Assembly (NCBI GenBank): GCA_031267675.1
Contig: JAIRYT010000050.1
Coordinates: 1 to 43,206 of the forward strand
Direction of reading: 5' to 3'
Source: Treponema sp.
GTDB taxonomy: Bacteria > Spirochaetota > Spirochaetia > Treponematales > Breznakiellaceae
DNA length: 43,206 nt
Every line of letters starts with the position of its first letter. Position 1 is the first letter of the stretch. Made by a program: the position numbers and the translations under genes. Below are positions 16,280 to 25,468 of this stretch, one piece after another. Below the pieces are notes generated by a model. It was given only the letters and a program-made list of their open reading frames with translations, did not search any database and was not told the origin of the DNA.

Positions 16280-16924
16280 TTAAATATATTTACTTGCTTC
16301 GCGAAGCGACAACGGGGCAAGGTCCCCGCGATGTTTTTTAACAAAGCGCCGTACCCAGGCAGGGTTTGTCTTGCTGTATTCCCGTAAACTCCAACCTATC
16401 GCCTTGTTGATAAAAAATTCCTTTTGACCAAAATTGTTTATGATGATCTGTTCCAGCAGCGCGGTGTCGGTTTTATCTTTACGGGTCAGTTGATGGTCAA
16501 TGGCGATACGGCGCAGCCATTTGTTTTTATCCACACTCCAGGCGAGCAGGGTTTGATTGACTTCCGGAAACCGCAGGGCGATTGCGCCGATTATTCTGTC
16601 CAGCCCGTCAATGGTATCCCACCAGGGCTTTGTAACGGCAAGGCGGCGCAGGCGCGCGACATCGGCGGGAACAAGAAGATGCTGCTTTTTTGACAGATAC
16701 TCCAGCGCCAGATACTGAAACTCGCGCTCCCGCTTCCAGCAGTCATTTACAAAGGTCCATTTTATCTTTTCTTCCCGCGCCGTAAAGAATTCTTTTGCGA
16801 TTTCCCTGCGCTTTGGACGGGGAATTCCCAGAAAGAAAAACTGATCGCGCATATAGGCGCTCATGGGTTTTGCCAGCGCCGCGTCCGCAGCGTTCCGGTA
16901 GGCCTCGATAATTTTTGCGTACAT
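16280..16924 (-). CDS. AlkD-like DNA alkylation repair protein
   Basis: A 214-residue all-helical protein of HEAT-like repeats. The N-terminal MSAYMRDQFFFLGIPRPKRREIAKEF, then REREFQYLALEYL, KPWWDTIDGLDRIIGA and FINKAIGWSLREYSKTNPAWVRRFV are typical of AlkD/AlkC-type DNA glycosylases, which excise N3- and N7-alkyl purines without base flipping. The WWDTID segment contains the Trp and Asp expected in the lesion site. It lies between the YitT gene and the PLP enzyme, ten bases after yitT, so it may share that transcript. Confidence 0.87.
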   Translation of the reverse strand: MYAKIIEAYRNAADAALAKPMSAYMRDQFFFLGIPRPKRREIAKEFFTAREEKIKWTFVNDCWKREREFQYLALEYLSKKQHLLVPADVARLRRLAVTKPWWDTIDGLDRIIGAIALRFPEVNQTLLAWSVDKNKWLRRIAIDHQLTRKDKTDTALLEQIIINNFGQKEFFINKAIGWSLREYSKTNPAWVRRFVKKHRGDLAPLSLREASKYI

Positions 16925-16933
16925 ATTCCTGTC

Positions 16934-17791
16934 CTAATTTCGCGGGCGGCGGTAAAAATGACCGCCAAGCTGTTCTGTTTTTATTACATTAATAAACGCG
17001 CCGCTGTCGATTTTTTTTATGCCGCTTACAAGGCTGTCTACCTCGTTTGCGCCGACCACCGAATAAAGCATAACCCTGTCCGATTTTTTATAATAGCCGG
17101 TGCCGGTAAAAGCGGTCGCGCCGTGGTTTGTTTTTTCGCGGATATAATTGTAGATATCGTCGCCTTTGGCGGTAATGACAAAAAGGGTCATTTGCTGGTA
17201 TCCCCTGTAGAATATTCCAAGGCCGATGGTTGTGGTAAATTGAAAAATGATTGAATAAAGGGCTATGTCAAGCGTAAAAAGACAGGCGGCAATAACCAGA
17301 ATTACCAGGTTTCCGGCAAAAATATAATTCCACGCGTCTTTTTGGTATTTTTCGGAAATAAAAATGGCGATAAAATCGGTGCCGCCCGATGTTGCCCCGG
17401 CGTGAAGGCACAGGCTTATTCCCCCCGCGTTAAGAATGCCGCCGAATACCGCCGCCAAAAGCGTATCGTGGAGCTGAATTGCTTCTATAAACATGACCGG
17501 CATAAAGTCGGTAAACAGTCCGGTAAGCACAATGACCAGGCAGGAATAAAGGCTGAACCATTTACCAATGCTGCGAAAACCGATAAACGCCGGAACCGCA
17601 TTGAGTAAAAACAGAACCGGGCTAAACGGAATTACCACCGCGCCAAAGCGGTTAAGACATTCCATGATGAGCAGCGTTACGCCGGTAAAGCCCCCTGGTA
17701 AAAGCCCCCCGGCGTGAACAAAGGTATTAAGGTTAAACGCCATAAGAACGGCGCCCGCAACAATAAGCAGTAAGCGTTTGGCGGTATTCAC
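16934..17791 (-). CDS. YitT-family membrane protein (DUF161/DUF2179)
   Basis: A 285-residue protein with five or so membrane spans (about residues 5-175) followed by a soluble C-terminal DUF2179-type domain (VITAKGDDIYNYIREKTNHGATAFTGTGYY...). The HAGGLLPGGFTGVTLL and HAGATSGGTDFIA repeats mark the duplicated membrane half. Function is unknown; some relatives are implicated in transport. The frame is open to 18115, but that part shadows groL. GTG at 17791 is chosen because GGGGAG lies nine bases upstream and the first span follows at once. A terminator separates it from groL. Confidence 0.85.
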   Translation of the reverse strand: MNTAKRLLLIVAGAVLMAFNLNTFVHAGGLLPGGFTGVTLLIMECLNRFGAVVIPFSPVLFLLNAVPAFIGFRSIGKWFSLYSCLVIVLTGLFTDFMPVMFIEAIQLHDTLLAAVFGGILNAGGISLCLHAGATSGGTDFIAIFISEKYQKDAWNYIFAGNLVILVIAACLFTLDIALYSIIFQFTTTIGLGIFYRGYQQMTLFVITAKGDDIYNYIREKTNHGATAFTGTGYYKKSDRVMLYSVVGANEVDSLVSGIKKIDSGAFINVIKTEQLGGHFYRRPRN

Positions 17792-17861
17792 CGGAAAAAA
17801 CTCCCCGCCCTGTTCACATACATATTTTACCTCAATATTGAACACCGGCCAGGCCGGCCCG

Positions 17862-17895
17862 CAAAAAAACCCCGCCGGATAAGCGGGGCTTTTTA
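17862..17895 (-). terminator. Terminator downstream of groL
   Basis: CCCCGC/GCGGGG stem with A-tract and T-tract flanks on both sides, so it can act in either direction. On the minus strand it ends groL transcription before yitT. Confidence 0.75.
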
Positions 17896-17925
17896 ATGAA
17901 TCGCGGATTGACCTTTGGGCCGCTC

Positions 17926-19590
<1,665 letters not shown>

Positions 19591-19669
19591 CTACCTTGAG
19601 TAGGTATGATGTGAATTGATTTGCCGGCAGCAAGGCTGTTTTAGGCCAACCTAACGCCGGGGTATGTAC

Positions 19670-19699
19670 AAAATAACAATAAACCGTCAAAAATGTCAA
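19670..19699 (-). promoter_or_regulatory. groL: groL promoter
   Basis: On the minus strand, TTGACA, an 18-base spacer, then TATTTT. The leader would be about 95 bases and contains a short CTAC/GTAG hairpin just before the ribosome site. No CIRCE inverted repeat is present. Confidence 0.6.
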
Positions 19700-19768
19700 T
19701 AGCCGGGACTCCCCTACAGGCAATATTGCCGGCCGTCTGTGGATCGGGCAGCGCGCGGCGGCAAGTCT

Positions 19769-19861
19769 AAAAAAACCTCCCAGGAAAAGGAGGTGAAGAA
19801 ACCTGGGAGGCACTGATAGTGCTCCCAAAGGGAGCCATTATGCTAAACCGCTCTATCAGAT
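19769..19861 (-). ncRNA. Candidate small RNA with an anti-Shine-Dalgarno loop
   Basis: A leftward transcript of about 92 bases is bounded by a promoter (-10 at 19868-19873) and a strong terminator: CCTCCCAGG/CCTGGGAGG stem followed by seven T. The 17-base terminator loop reads CACCUCCUUUU in the RNA, the same as the 3' end of 16S rRNA, so it could pair with ribosome-binding sites. Upstream in the RNA, CUGAUAG/CUAUCAG closes a domain holding a GCUCCC-UUU-GGGAGC hairpin. A competing fold pairs GGGAGCACU with AGUGCCUCCC and would break the terminator. No ORF explains it, and I know of no matching RNA family. Confidence 0.5.
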
Positions 19862-19867
19862 ACTTTC

Positions 19868-19896
19868 AATGTAATATAAAAAAGGGCGCAAGTCAA
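19868..19896 (-). promoter_or_regulatory. Promoter of the candidate small RNA
   Basis: On the minus strand, TTGACT, a 17-base spacer, then TACATT. Start would be near 19861. Confidence 0.45.
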
Positions 19897-19942
19897 TGCC
19901 GCGCAATAATTCCAATTCGGCGCCTTTTGGGACACCAGCCGG

Positions 19943-19992
19943 CAAATTCGCAAGCTGCGTAGCAGCTTGAGGATTGACCTTTAGGTCAATCC
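19943..19992 (-). repeat. Stop-codon-associated structured repeat, copy after the Gfo/Idh/MocA gene
   Basis: Contains the palindrome GGATTGACC-TTTA-GGTCAATCC and, next to it, CAAGCTGC-gta-GCAGCTTG. On the coding strand the TGA of GGATTGACC is the in-frame stop codon of the oxidoreductase gene, so the repeat and the gene overlap. Confidence 0.8.
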
Positions 19993-20978
19993 TTAATTGA
20001 CGCAAGGTAGCGTATTACCGCAAGGGCGTCTTTTGCGTCCGACTGGGGTTTCCGCGTACGGTCCCTGGCGCAGGCGGCGGCGTCCGCGACCATACCGCTA
20101 AAATAACCGGTAGGCGCGGTAAATCCGTCCCGTGTTTTTTTAAGACTGCGAAACCCTTCGGCATAGGGACTTTCGGCGCTTTCCCAGACTTCAAAAATTC
20201 CGTTTCCTATGCGCAGCCTTCCCCTGACGCAGGAACATTCCAGTTCAAAAACAAGGTGATCGCGCTCCGCGCCCAGTTCCAGCAAAAAGGGCAGCGGATT
20301 TAACGCCGGAACAGAGGGATTTTTTAAAATTCCGGAAAGATACGCCGTACCGCCGGAAAGCATATTGGCCCTGCGTGTATGATGATACAATTCCGCTCCG
20401 GTAAGAAACATGACCGCGTCCGCCAGATGGGTCCCGTCGTGCCACAATACGTCCAGAAGACGGCGGCTTCTTCCCATGTAAAGGGTTCCCTTTACCCCCA
20501 GAAGCGGCCCCAGCTGTTCCCCCGCCAGTATGTTCCGCGCTTCGCGGTAATCCGCCGAATAACGCCGCTCGTGGTTTACCACGATGGTGATTGCTCCCCC
20601 CTCGGCAAGCGCGGCGATTTTTTTGGCCTTTCGAAGCGTATCGGCCAGCGGCTTTTCGCAGACCGCGACCTTTACCCCGTAACGGGCGGCAAGCGCGCAA
20701 TATTCCAGATGGCTGTCGGGGTGCGTGGCAATATGAACAATATCGGGTCTTTCGGCGGCAAACATGGTTTCGGCGTTTTCGTAGACGGGCGCATTCCAGC
20801 GTTCCAAAAACAGCGCGCGGCGTTCCGCGTTATTGTCCATGCCGGCGCGTAATATACAATCGCTGTTTGCGCTTACCGCGCCGGCATGGGTACAGGGTTT
20901 TTCGCGTTTTGAATCACTTTCAAGAAGGCTTGCAATGCGGCCAAGGCCTACAAGACACACCGACAGCTTTTGGCTCAT
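19986..20978 (-). CDS. Gfo/Idh/MocA-family oxidoreductase
   Basis: A 330-residue NAD(P)-dependent dehydrogenase. The N-terminal Rossmann domain begins LSVCLVGLGRIASLLESD, followed by DIVHIATHPDSHLEYCALAARYGVKVAVCEKPLADT with the family EKP motif (Lys and Pro at the nicotinamide). The C-terminal alpha/beta domain has the ALWHDGTH-like VLWHDGTHLADAV with the catalytic His region. Substrates in this family are sugars, inositol or their derivatives and cannot be assigned here. It is the last gene behind the HD-domain and ComFB genes, 38 bases after the latter. Its C-terminus (SIKD) and stop codon are supplied by the structured repeat. Confidence 0.88.
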   Translation of the reverse strand: MSQKLSVCLVGLGRIASLLESDSKREKPCTHAGAVSANSDCILRAGMDNNAERRALFLERWNAPVYENAETMFAAERPDIVHIATHPDSHLEYCALAARYGVKVAVCEKPLADTLRKAKKIAALAEGGAITIVVNHERRYSADYREARNILAGEQLGPLLGVKGTLYMGRSRRLLDVLWHDGTHLADAVMFLTGAELYHHTRRANMLSGGTAYLSGILKNPSVPALNPLPFLLELGAERDHLVFELECSCVRGRLRIGNGIFEVWESAESPYAEGFRSLKKTRDGFTAPTGYFSGMVADAAACARDRTRKPQSDAKDALAVIRYLASIKD

Positions 20979-21016
20979 CGTTTACCTACACATTTGTTAT
21001 GTTATTTGTACCGCGC

Positions 21017-21736
21017 TTATTCGTTTATGAGGCGCTGATCCTTTTCTTCGCCCGGACGGAACAGATATTGATCGGGAAGTTTAAATGTCCGCTCCATTGA
21101 AAAAGATTTGGCGCTGTAAACTTCGCTTTCTACGGGAATAAAAAAGACATATACAATTTCCGCATAATCCGCAGCGGTAACACGCAGGGTATATTCAAAA
21201 CCTCCGCGCGTTCCCGCCTCTTTGGCGGCGACAGGACGCGGCCAGAACGAAAACGCTCCATTAGTGTTGGGAATAATTTTATACGGATTCTGCCAGTTTT
21301 GATCTTTCATGGAAACATGATGACCGTTCTGTAAAAGTTCGACGTCGACTTCCGCCATCGGCGAAAAATTAAGGCCGCTAAAAACACGCCCCATTATTGT
21401 GGGAATATTGAACACCGGCGTTGTGTACGTTTCGTCCATATTTCTGCCGTGGGTTACATAGGGCCGCTGGTTATGGCTTACCCGCTTGATCCCTTCGTAC
21501 ACCAGGGCGGCAAGATCGGCCCTGTCCTGGGGATTGGCCTGATTGGCGCGGACAGCGCCCCGGTGGGAAACCACGTAGTAGGGGGTGATGTGATTAAGTA
21601 CATAGCAAACCGCATCCTGGCGGCATTTATCACAGGTACAGATGCCGGAAACCGGCTTCCCCTGGGCTTCAAGCGAGTCGCAGATTGAGTTGACTTCCTG
21701 AATAACCAGATCTTCCCTTGTATTGTGTATTTCCAT
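21017..21736 (-). CDS. ComFB-domain protein with an extra C-terminal domain
   Basis: A 239-residue protein. Residues 1 to about 100 match the ComFB family: NTREDLVIQEVNSI, then Cys33, Cys35, Cys38 and Cys44 in GICTCDKCRQDAVCYVLNHITPYYVVSHRGAV. The cysteines are likely to bind zinc. ComFB proteins of cyanobacteria have been reported as cyclic-di-GMP receptors; the B. subtilis founder is in the late competence operon. Residues about 110-239 form a beta-rich domain (VFNIPTIMGRVFSGLNFSPMAEVDVELL...) that I do not recognise. It lies between an HD phosphohydrolase and an oxidoreductase in one leftward run. Confidence 0.75.
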   Translation of the reverse strand: MEIHNTREDLVIQEVNSICDSLEAQGKPVSGICTCDKCRQDAVCYVLNHITPYYVVSHRGAVRANQANPQDRADLAALVYEGIKRVSHNQRPYVTHGRNMDETYTTPVFNIPTIMGRVFSGLNFSPMAEVDVELLQNGHHVSMKDQNWQNPYKIIPNTNGAFSFWPRPVAAKEAGTRGGFEYTLRVTAADYAEIVYVFFIPVESEVYSAKSFSMERTFKLPDQYLFRPGEEKDQRLINE

Positions 21737-21765
21737 CGCACTTAAAGGTAATTCAAATTTTATAC

Positions 21766-23052
21766 TTATGCAAGCATCTTAAGGATTTTTTGGGCGATGC
21801 CCGCGCCCTGTGGGCCCGGCTGGGCCAGCGGCTCTTTGGTAAATACACGGACAATACGCAGTGAGCCGACAAACGCGTCCAGCACATTTTTTTTGAAGGC
21901 GCTGGAACTTTCGCCAAAAGCAACCCCTTCATCCCGAACAAAAAGATCGGTTTCAAAAGAAACGCTCTCGGGAACATCTATGATCAAAGCCGGCGCGCCG
22001 GTATTTTTTCCCAGCTCCGCTTGAAGCCGCCCGGCAAGCAGCGCCTCTTTTTCAGACCGGGCCGCTATGGAATCAAGCCCGGTAATCGCGGTATAGGGAA
22101 AAGCCGCCGCTTCATAAAAGAGCCTGCCGCCCCGGACCTGCGCGGCAAGCTCAAAGGGCGCAAAGTTTTTTTTGCCCATAAGGGCAAAAAGCTCCTGATC
22201 GTCCAGACCGTAAAGATCATCGCCCCGGATTATTTTTGCGTCCAGCCCGGCACAGAGGGCTTTTTTTATCATGGCGGTCGCCGAACGAACCTGCCGGTGC
22301 CAATATACATTCCGGTACATAAGGTACTTTGAAAAAAGCAGCGCCTCTACCCCGGGAATTCCCCGCGAATCAATATCCACTCCCCGCAGGGGATGGGGAA
22401 TAAGGCGGGAAAAAATAAAATCGACATCCTGATCCCCGTAGGGGACGCCGCAGTAACGCGCGTCACGGTTAAGATAATCAAGCTTGTCGGGATCAAGAAC
22501 ACCGGAAAGCAGGCGGCGGTAAAAGAGCAGTTCGCCGCTTCCGGCCGGCGCGGTTTTATCAATAATCGCGGCGCATAATTCCGGATCGCCGCCCGCTTTT
22601 GCGACCAGCGAACGCTGCGGCTCGGCGCGTATTAAGCCGGCGGAAAGGCTTTCGTGATCCCGCAGGGCGATTTCCTTGAGCGAATGCGTGTAGGGAAAGT
22701 GCCCCAGATCGTGCAGCAGCGCGGCGGCAAGAAACGAAAACGCCCCCTGGCGGCTTATCAACGCGCCGGACTGTTCGGCAAGACCAGTAAGGAGCCGCCT
22801 CGCCAGATGGTACACGCCGATTGAATGTCCAAAACGCGTATGGGTAGCTCCCGGATAAACGCGGCAGGCGGGACCAAGCTGAAAAATCCGCCCAAGGCGC
22901 ATGAAGGCTTTTGTTTCGGTAAGGGCGGCGATGCCCTCAGTCATGTAAATATGGCCCCAGAGCGGGTCCCGCAGGGGGATGGTAAACGCTTCCCGCAAAA
23001 ACGAACCGGCATCCATATCTGTCACTATAGAAGAATATGGCGGCTTGGACAA
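21766..23052 (-). CDS. HD-superfamily phosphohydrolase (dNTPase-like)
   Basis: A 428-residue metal-dependent phosphohydrolase. The N-terminal DPLWGHIYMTEG and QLGPACRVYPGATHTRFGHSIGVYHLARRLL segment and the LLHDLGHFPYTHSLKEIALRDHE segment supply the H...HD...D metal ligands seen in dGTPase/SAMHD1-like proteins. VLDPDKLDYLNRDARYCGV is also characteristic. Relatives hydrolyse deoxynucleoside triphosphates or uncharacterised nucleotides. It is the first gene of a leftward run with the ComFB-domain protein (29 bases apart), which makes a nucleotide-signalling role conceivable but unproven. Confidence 0.87.
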   Translation of the reverse strand: MSKPPYSSIVTDMDAGSFLREAFTIPLRDPLWGHIYMTEGIAALTETKAFMRLGRIFQLGPACRVYPGATHTRFGHSIGVYHLARRLLTGLAEQSGALISRQGAFSFLAAALLHDLGHFPYTHSLKEIALRDHESLSAGLIRAEPQRSLVAKAGGDPELCAAIIDKTAPAGSGELLFYRRLLSGVLDPDKLDYLNRDARYCGVPYGDQDVDFIFSRLIPHPLRGVDIDSRGIPGVEALLFSKYLMYRNVYWHRQVRSATAMIKKALCAGLDAKIIRGDDLYGLDDQELFALMGKKNFAPFELAAQVRGGRLFYEAAAFPYTAITGLDSIAARSEKEALLAGRLQAELGKNTGAPALIIDVPESVSFETDLFVRDEGVAFGESSSAFKKNVLDAFVGSLRIVRVFTKEPLAQPGPQGAGIAQKILKMLA

Positions 23053-23075
23053 TCGCCGCCTGAATTGCCGGGTTT

Positions 23076-23267
23076 TTATTTCTTTGCCAATATCTCCATC
23101 ATGGCCGGGCGGTTTTTGTATTTGATTTTATACTGGGCTTTCATGTCCGCCGCCACTGCGCCGCCGCCGGGTATTTTTTTTATCTTTTTGAATACGCTGA
23201 CGATGCGCTCGTAACAGGGCCGGCCGGTATTTTCTTTTGCGGCAGTTATAACGATTCTTCCCTGAGC
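23076..23267 (-). pseudogene. 3' fragment of an unidentified leftward gene
   Basis: The reading frame ending at 23076 carries protein-like sequence (QGRIVITAAKENTGRPCYER, then AADMKAQYKIKYKNRPAMME) up to about 23267, where the antisense frame of a different, rightward gene begins. No start codon with a ribosome site exists within the fragment. It looks like the last 60 or so residues of a gene whose 5' part was removed by the event that also removed the 5' end of the neighbouring reductase. I do not recognise the family. Confidence 0.45.
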
Positions 23268-25067
23268 GGCGCGGCAATGATTATCCGGGGTACCTGCGGC
23301 TCCGTCAACGACGGCAGAGACCGCATGGCGCCGGGGGGCTACTGTTTCGCCGATGTTCACTCTCTGGAAAAGATCCGCAGGGAACTTACCATTATCAAGC
23401 AGCGGGGGGCTAAAGCTGAATTTGAACTTTGTCATGTGGGGCAGTACGCAACCAACCCAAAAGACGGGTATGCCATAGGCCCTGTATCCCTGATTCGTGA
23501 AGATGGCACCGAGGTGCGCGCCATGGACACCGGTATGATGGAATATGTCGTGGAGCGTTTTGTCAGTGCGGCGCTGGATGCAAAGAACTTTGGATTTGAC
23601 GCTATTTTGCTTCATTTTTCACATGGCTGGCTGCCGACCCAGTTTATGTCGCCCTATTTTAACAAGCGGACCGATGAATATGGGGGCAGCTTTGAAAACA
23701 GGATACGGTTTCCAAAAATGATAGTGGAAGCGGTAAGAAAGGCACTGGGTCCCGATTTTCCCCTTGATATGCGGATTAGCGGGGAAGAGCATGTCCCCGG
23801 GGGTATGCACATTGAAGAAGTTGCCGCTTTTATCCACGAAGTGGAAGACCATCTGGATATGGTTCATATTTCCTGCGGAATTGAACGGATTAAAAGCGGG
23901 ATCGTACACATGTCAACCTCACCCTTTGTAGGCCACATGTGTAACGCCGCTCTTTCCGAATTTGTCAGGAAGGCGGTAAAAATTCCTGTTGCCGTGGTAG
24001 GCGCAATCATGACCCCCGAGGAAGGCGAGCAAATCATAGCTTCGGGAAAGGCCGATGCCGTGGTGATTGGGAGGTAAATGCTCGCGGACCCGAATTGGGT
24101 TAAAAACGCCTGGGAATGCCGGGCAGAGGATACAGCCCCCTGTCTGCGCTGCCTTAACTGCTATGGGGAAGTGACTCCGCCGCTGCCGGGACGCAGAGGA
24201 TTTCAATACTGTTCCGTTAACCCCCGTGTTCATCGGGAAGATATTGTTCCCCGCAGGCTTGAAAAGGCTGAAAAACAAAAAAAAGTTGTTGTCATCGGAG
24301 GAGGACCCGCCGGCATGAAGGCCTCCCTTACGGCGAGGGAGCGGGGTCATGAGGTGATCCTTTTTGAAAAGAACGCTTCCCTTGGAGGACAAACCCGCTG
24401 TGCGGATTATGACAGCTACAAGGCGGATCTAAAGCGGTATCGGGATTATCTTATATGTCAGCTTCATAAATCCGCTGTTGATATCAGGCTTTCCACGGAA
24501 GCAACTCCCGAAATGGTTGCCGCTGAAAACCCCGACAGTCTTGTCCTTGCTTTGGGATCTGTTCCGTTCATCCCGAAAATCCCCGGCCTTGATGAAGTAA
24601 ATTTTCTTGCTTCGGCGGATGCGTACCCTAAAATCGGCGATACCGGAAAGCGGGTTTTCATTATTGGCGGGGGATCAATAGGCTGCGAGTTGGCTCTGCT
24701 GCTGGGAGAACTTGGCCGCGAAGTCGTGGTGGCGGAAATAGGCCCGCAGCTTTGTACTAACCTTAACGAATATTTTAGGGAGGGGCTTTTTGAAAAACTT
24801 AATGGCTGTTCAAAGGTGCGCTTCCATACTTCGTGTAAGGTAACACGGGTGGATAAGAACAGCGTTGATTTGGTTCTTCAGGACGGAAGCAGCCTGGAAC
24901 CTGCCATGGATACAATTATTGTTGCTGCGGGCTTAAAAACCCCAAGAGACAGGGTAAACAGCTTCTATGGCATAGTACAGGATACAAACAGTATCGGCGA
25001 CTGTAATTCGCCGGGTACTGTCCTTGAAGCGGTGGAAGACGCCTATTTTATCTGCGCTGCTCTTTAG
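23268..25067 (+). pseudogene. Broken Old-Yellow-Enzyme-type NADH:flavin oxidoreductase
   Basis: Two in-frame pieces of one protein. The first, from about 23268 to the TAA at 24075-24077, is the FMN barrel (GAKAEFELCHVGQYA, LLHFSHGWLPTQFMSPYFNKRTDEYGGSFENR, MRISGEE, DAVVIGR). The second resumes at once with MLADPNW and the iron-sulfur motif CLRCLNC...YCSVNP. The flavin/NAD domain follows (VVVIGGGPAGMKASL, VFIIGGGSIGCELALLL), ending at 25067. Relatives such as 2,4-dienoyl-CoA or bile-acid reductases are single chains of about 640-670 residues. The first 80 or so residues are missing. The gene is therefore 5'-truncated and interrupted by one stop codon; the second piece could be translated from the ATG right after it, but without an evident ribosome site. 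Confidence 0.82.
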
Positions 25068-25085
25068 GACAAAGATTTTTTACAA

Positions 25086-25108
25086 TCGTACCCGCCCCGA
25101 AATGGGCG
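25086..25108 (+). terminator. Hairpin after the broken reductase
   Basis: CCCGCCC/GGGCGGG stem, loop about six bases, 20 bases after the stop codon. A following T-run is lacking, so termination is uncertain. Confidence 0.4.
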
Positions 25109-25141
25109 GGGGCGCGGTTTCGAAAAAGCGAAGTGGAAACC

Positions 25142-25399
25142 ATGAGAACATTTGAATACACCGTTTGTGATGAACTTGGCCTTCATGCACGACCTGCCGG
25201 CAGACTGGTAAGATGCGCAAAAAGCTTTCTTAGCCGGATACGCGTGATCTGTAACGGTAAAAGCGGAGATGCAAAGCGGCTTATAGGCCTTATGAAGATA
25301 GAAATAAAAAAAGGCGAGCGCGTGCTTTTTGAAATTAACGGTGACGATGAAAAAGCCGCGGAAGAAAAATTACAGCGATTTTGCAGGGATAACCTTTAA
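25142..25399 (+). CDS. HPr-family phosphocarrier
   Basis: An 85-residue HPr. ATG at 25142 is preferred over a GTG nine bases upstream because it places the phosphorylated histidine at the canonical position 15 (GLHARPAG). The second half GDAKRLIGLMKIEIKKGERVLFEINGDDEKAA follows the HPr fold. The regulatory Ser46 of Gram-positive HPr is Arg46 here, so HPr-kinase control is excluded. It passes phosphate from enzyme I to EIIA proteins; a possible partner EIIA is encoded at 42123. No ptsI is in the window. It stands alone between the broken reductase and the AT-rich island. Confidence 0.9.
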   Translation: MRTFEYTVCDELGLHARPAGRLVRCAKSFLSRIRVICNGKSGDAKRLIGLMKIEIKKGERVLFEINGDDEKAAEEKLQRFCRDNL

Positions 25400-25468
25400 C
25401 AACTCCAACGCTTTGCCGTACAGGTTTTTTACCGGATTGCAGGCTCGGCAATATATCCGTAAATAATT

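Noticed and set aside
19776-19859. tRNA-like gene upstream of groL
   Set aside because: A TAGCATAATGG segment resembles an A box, but no acceptor stem, T arm or anticodon loop of proper size can be formed on either strand.
25403-25460. attC site left of the island
   Set aside because: A TTGCCG/CGGCAA pair is present but there is no GTTRRRY-type core at its right end.
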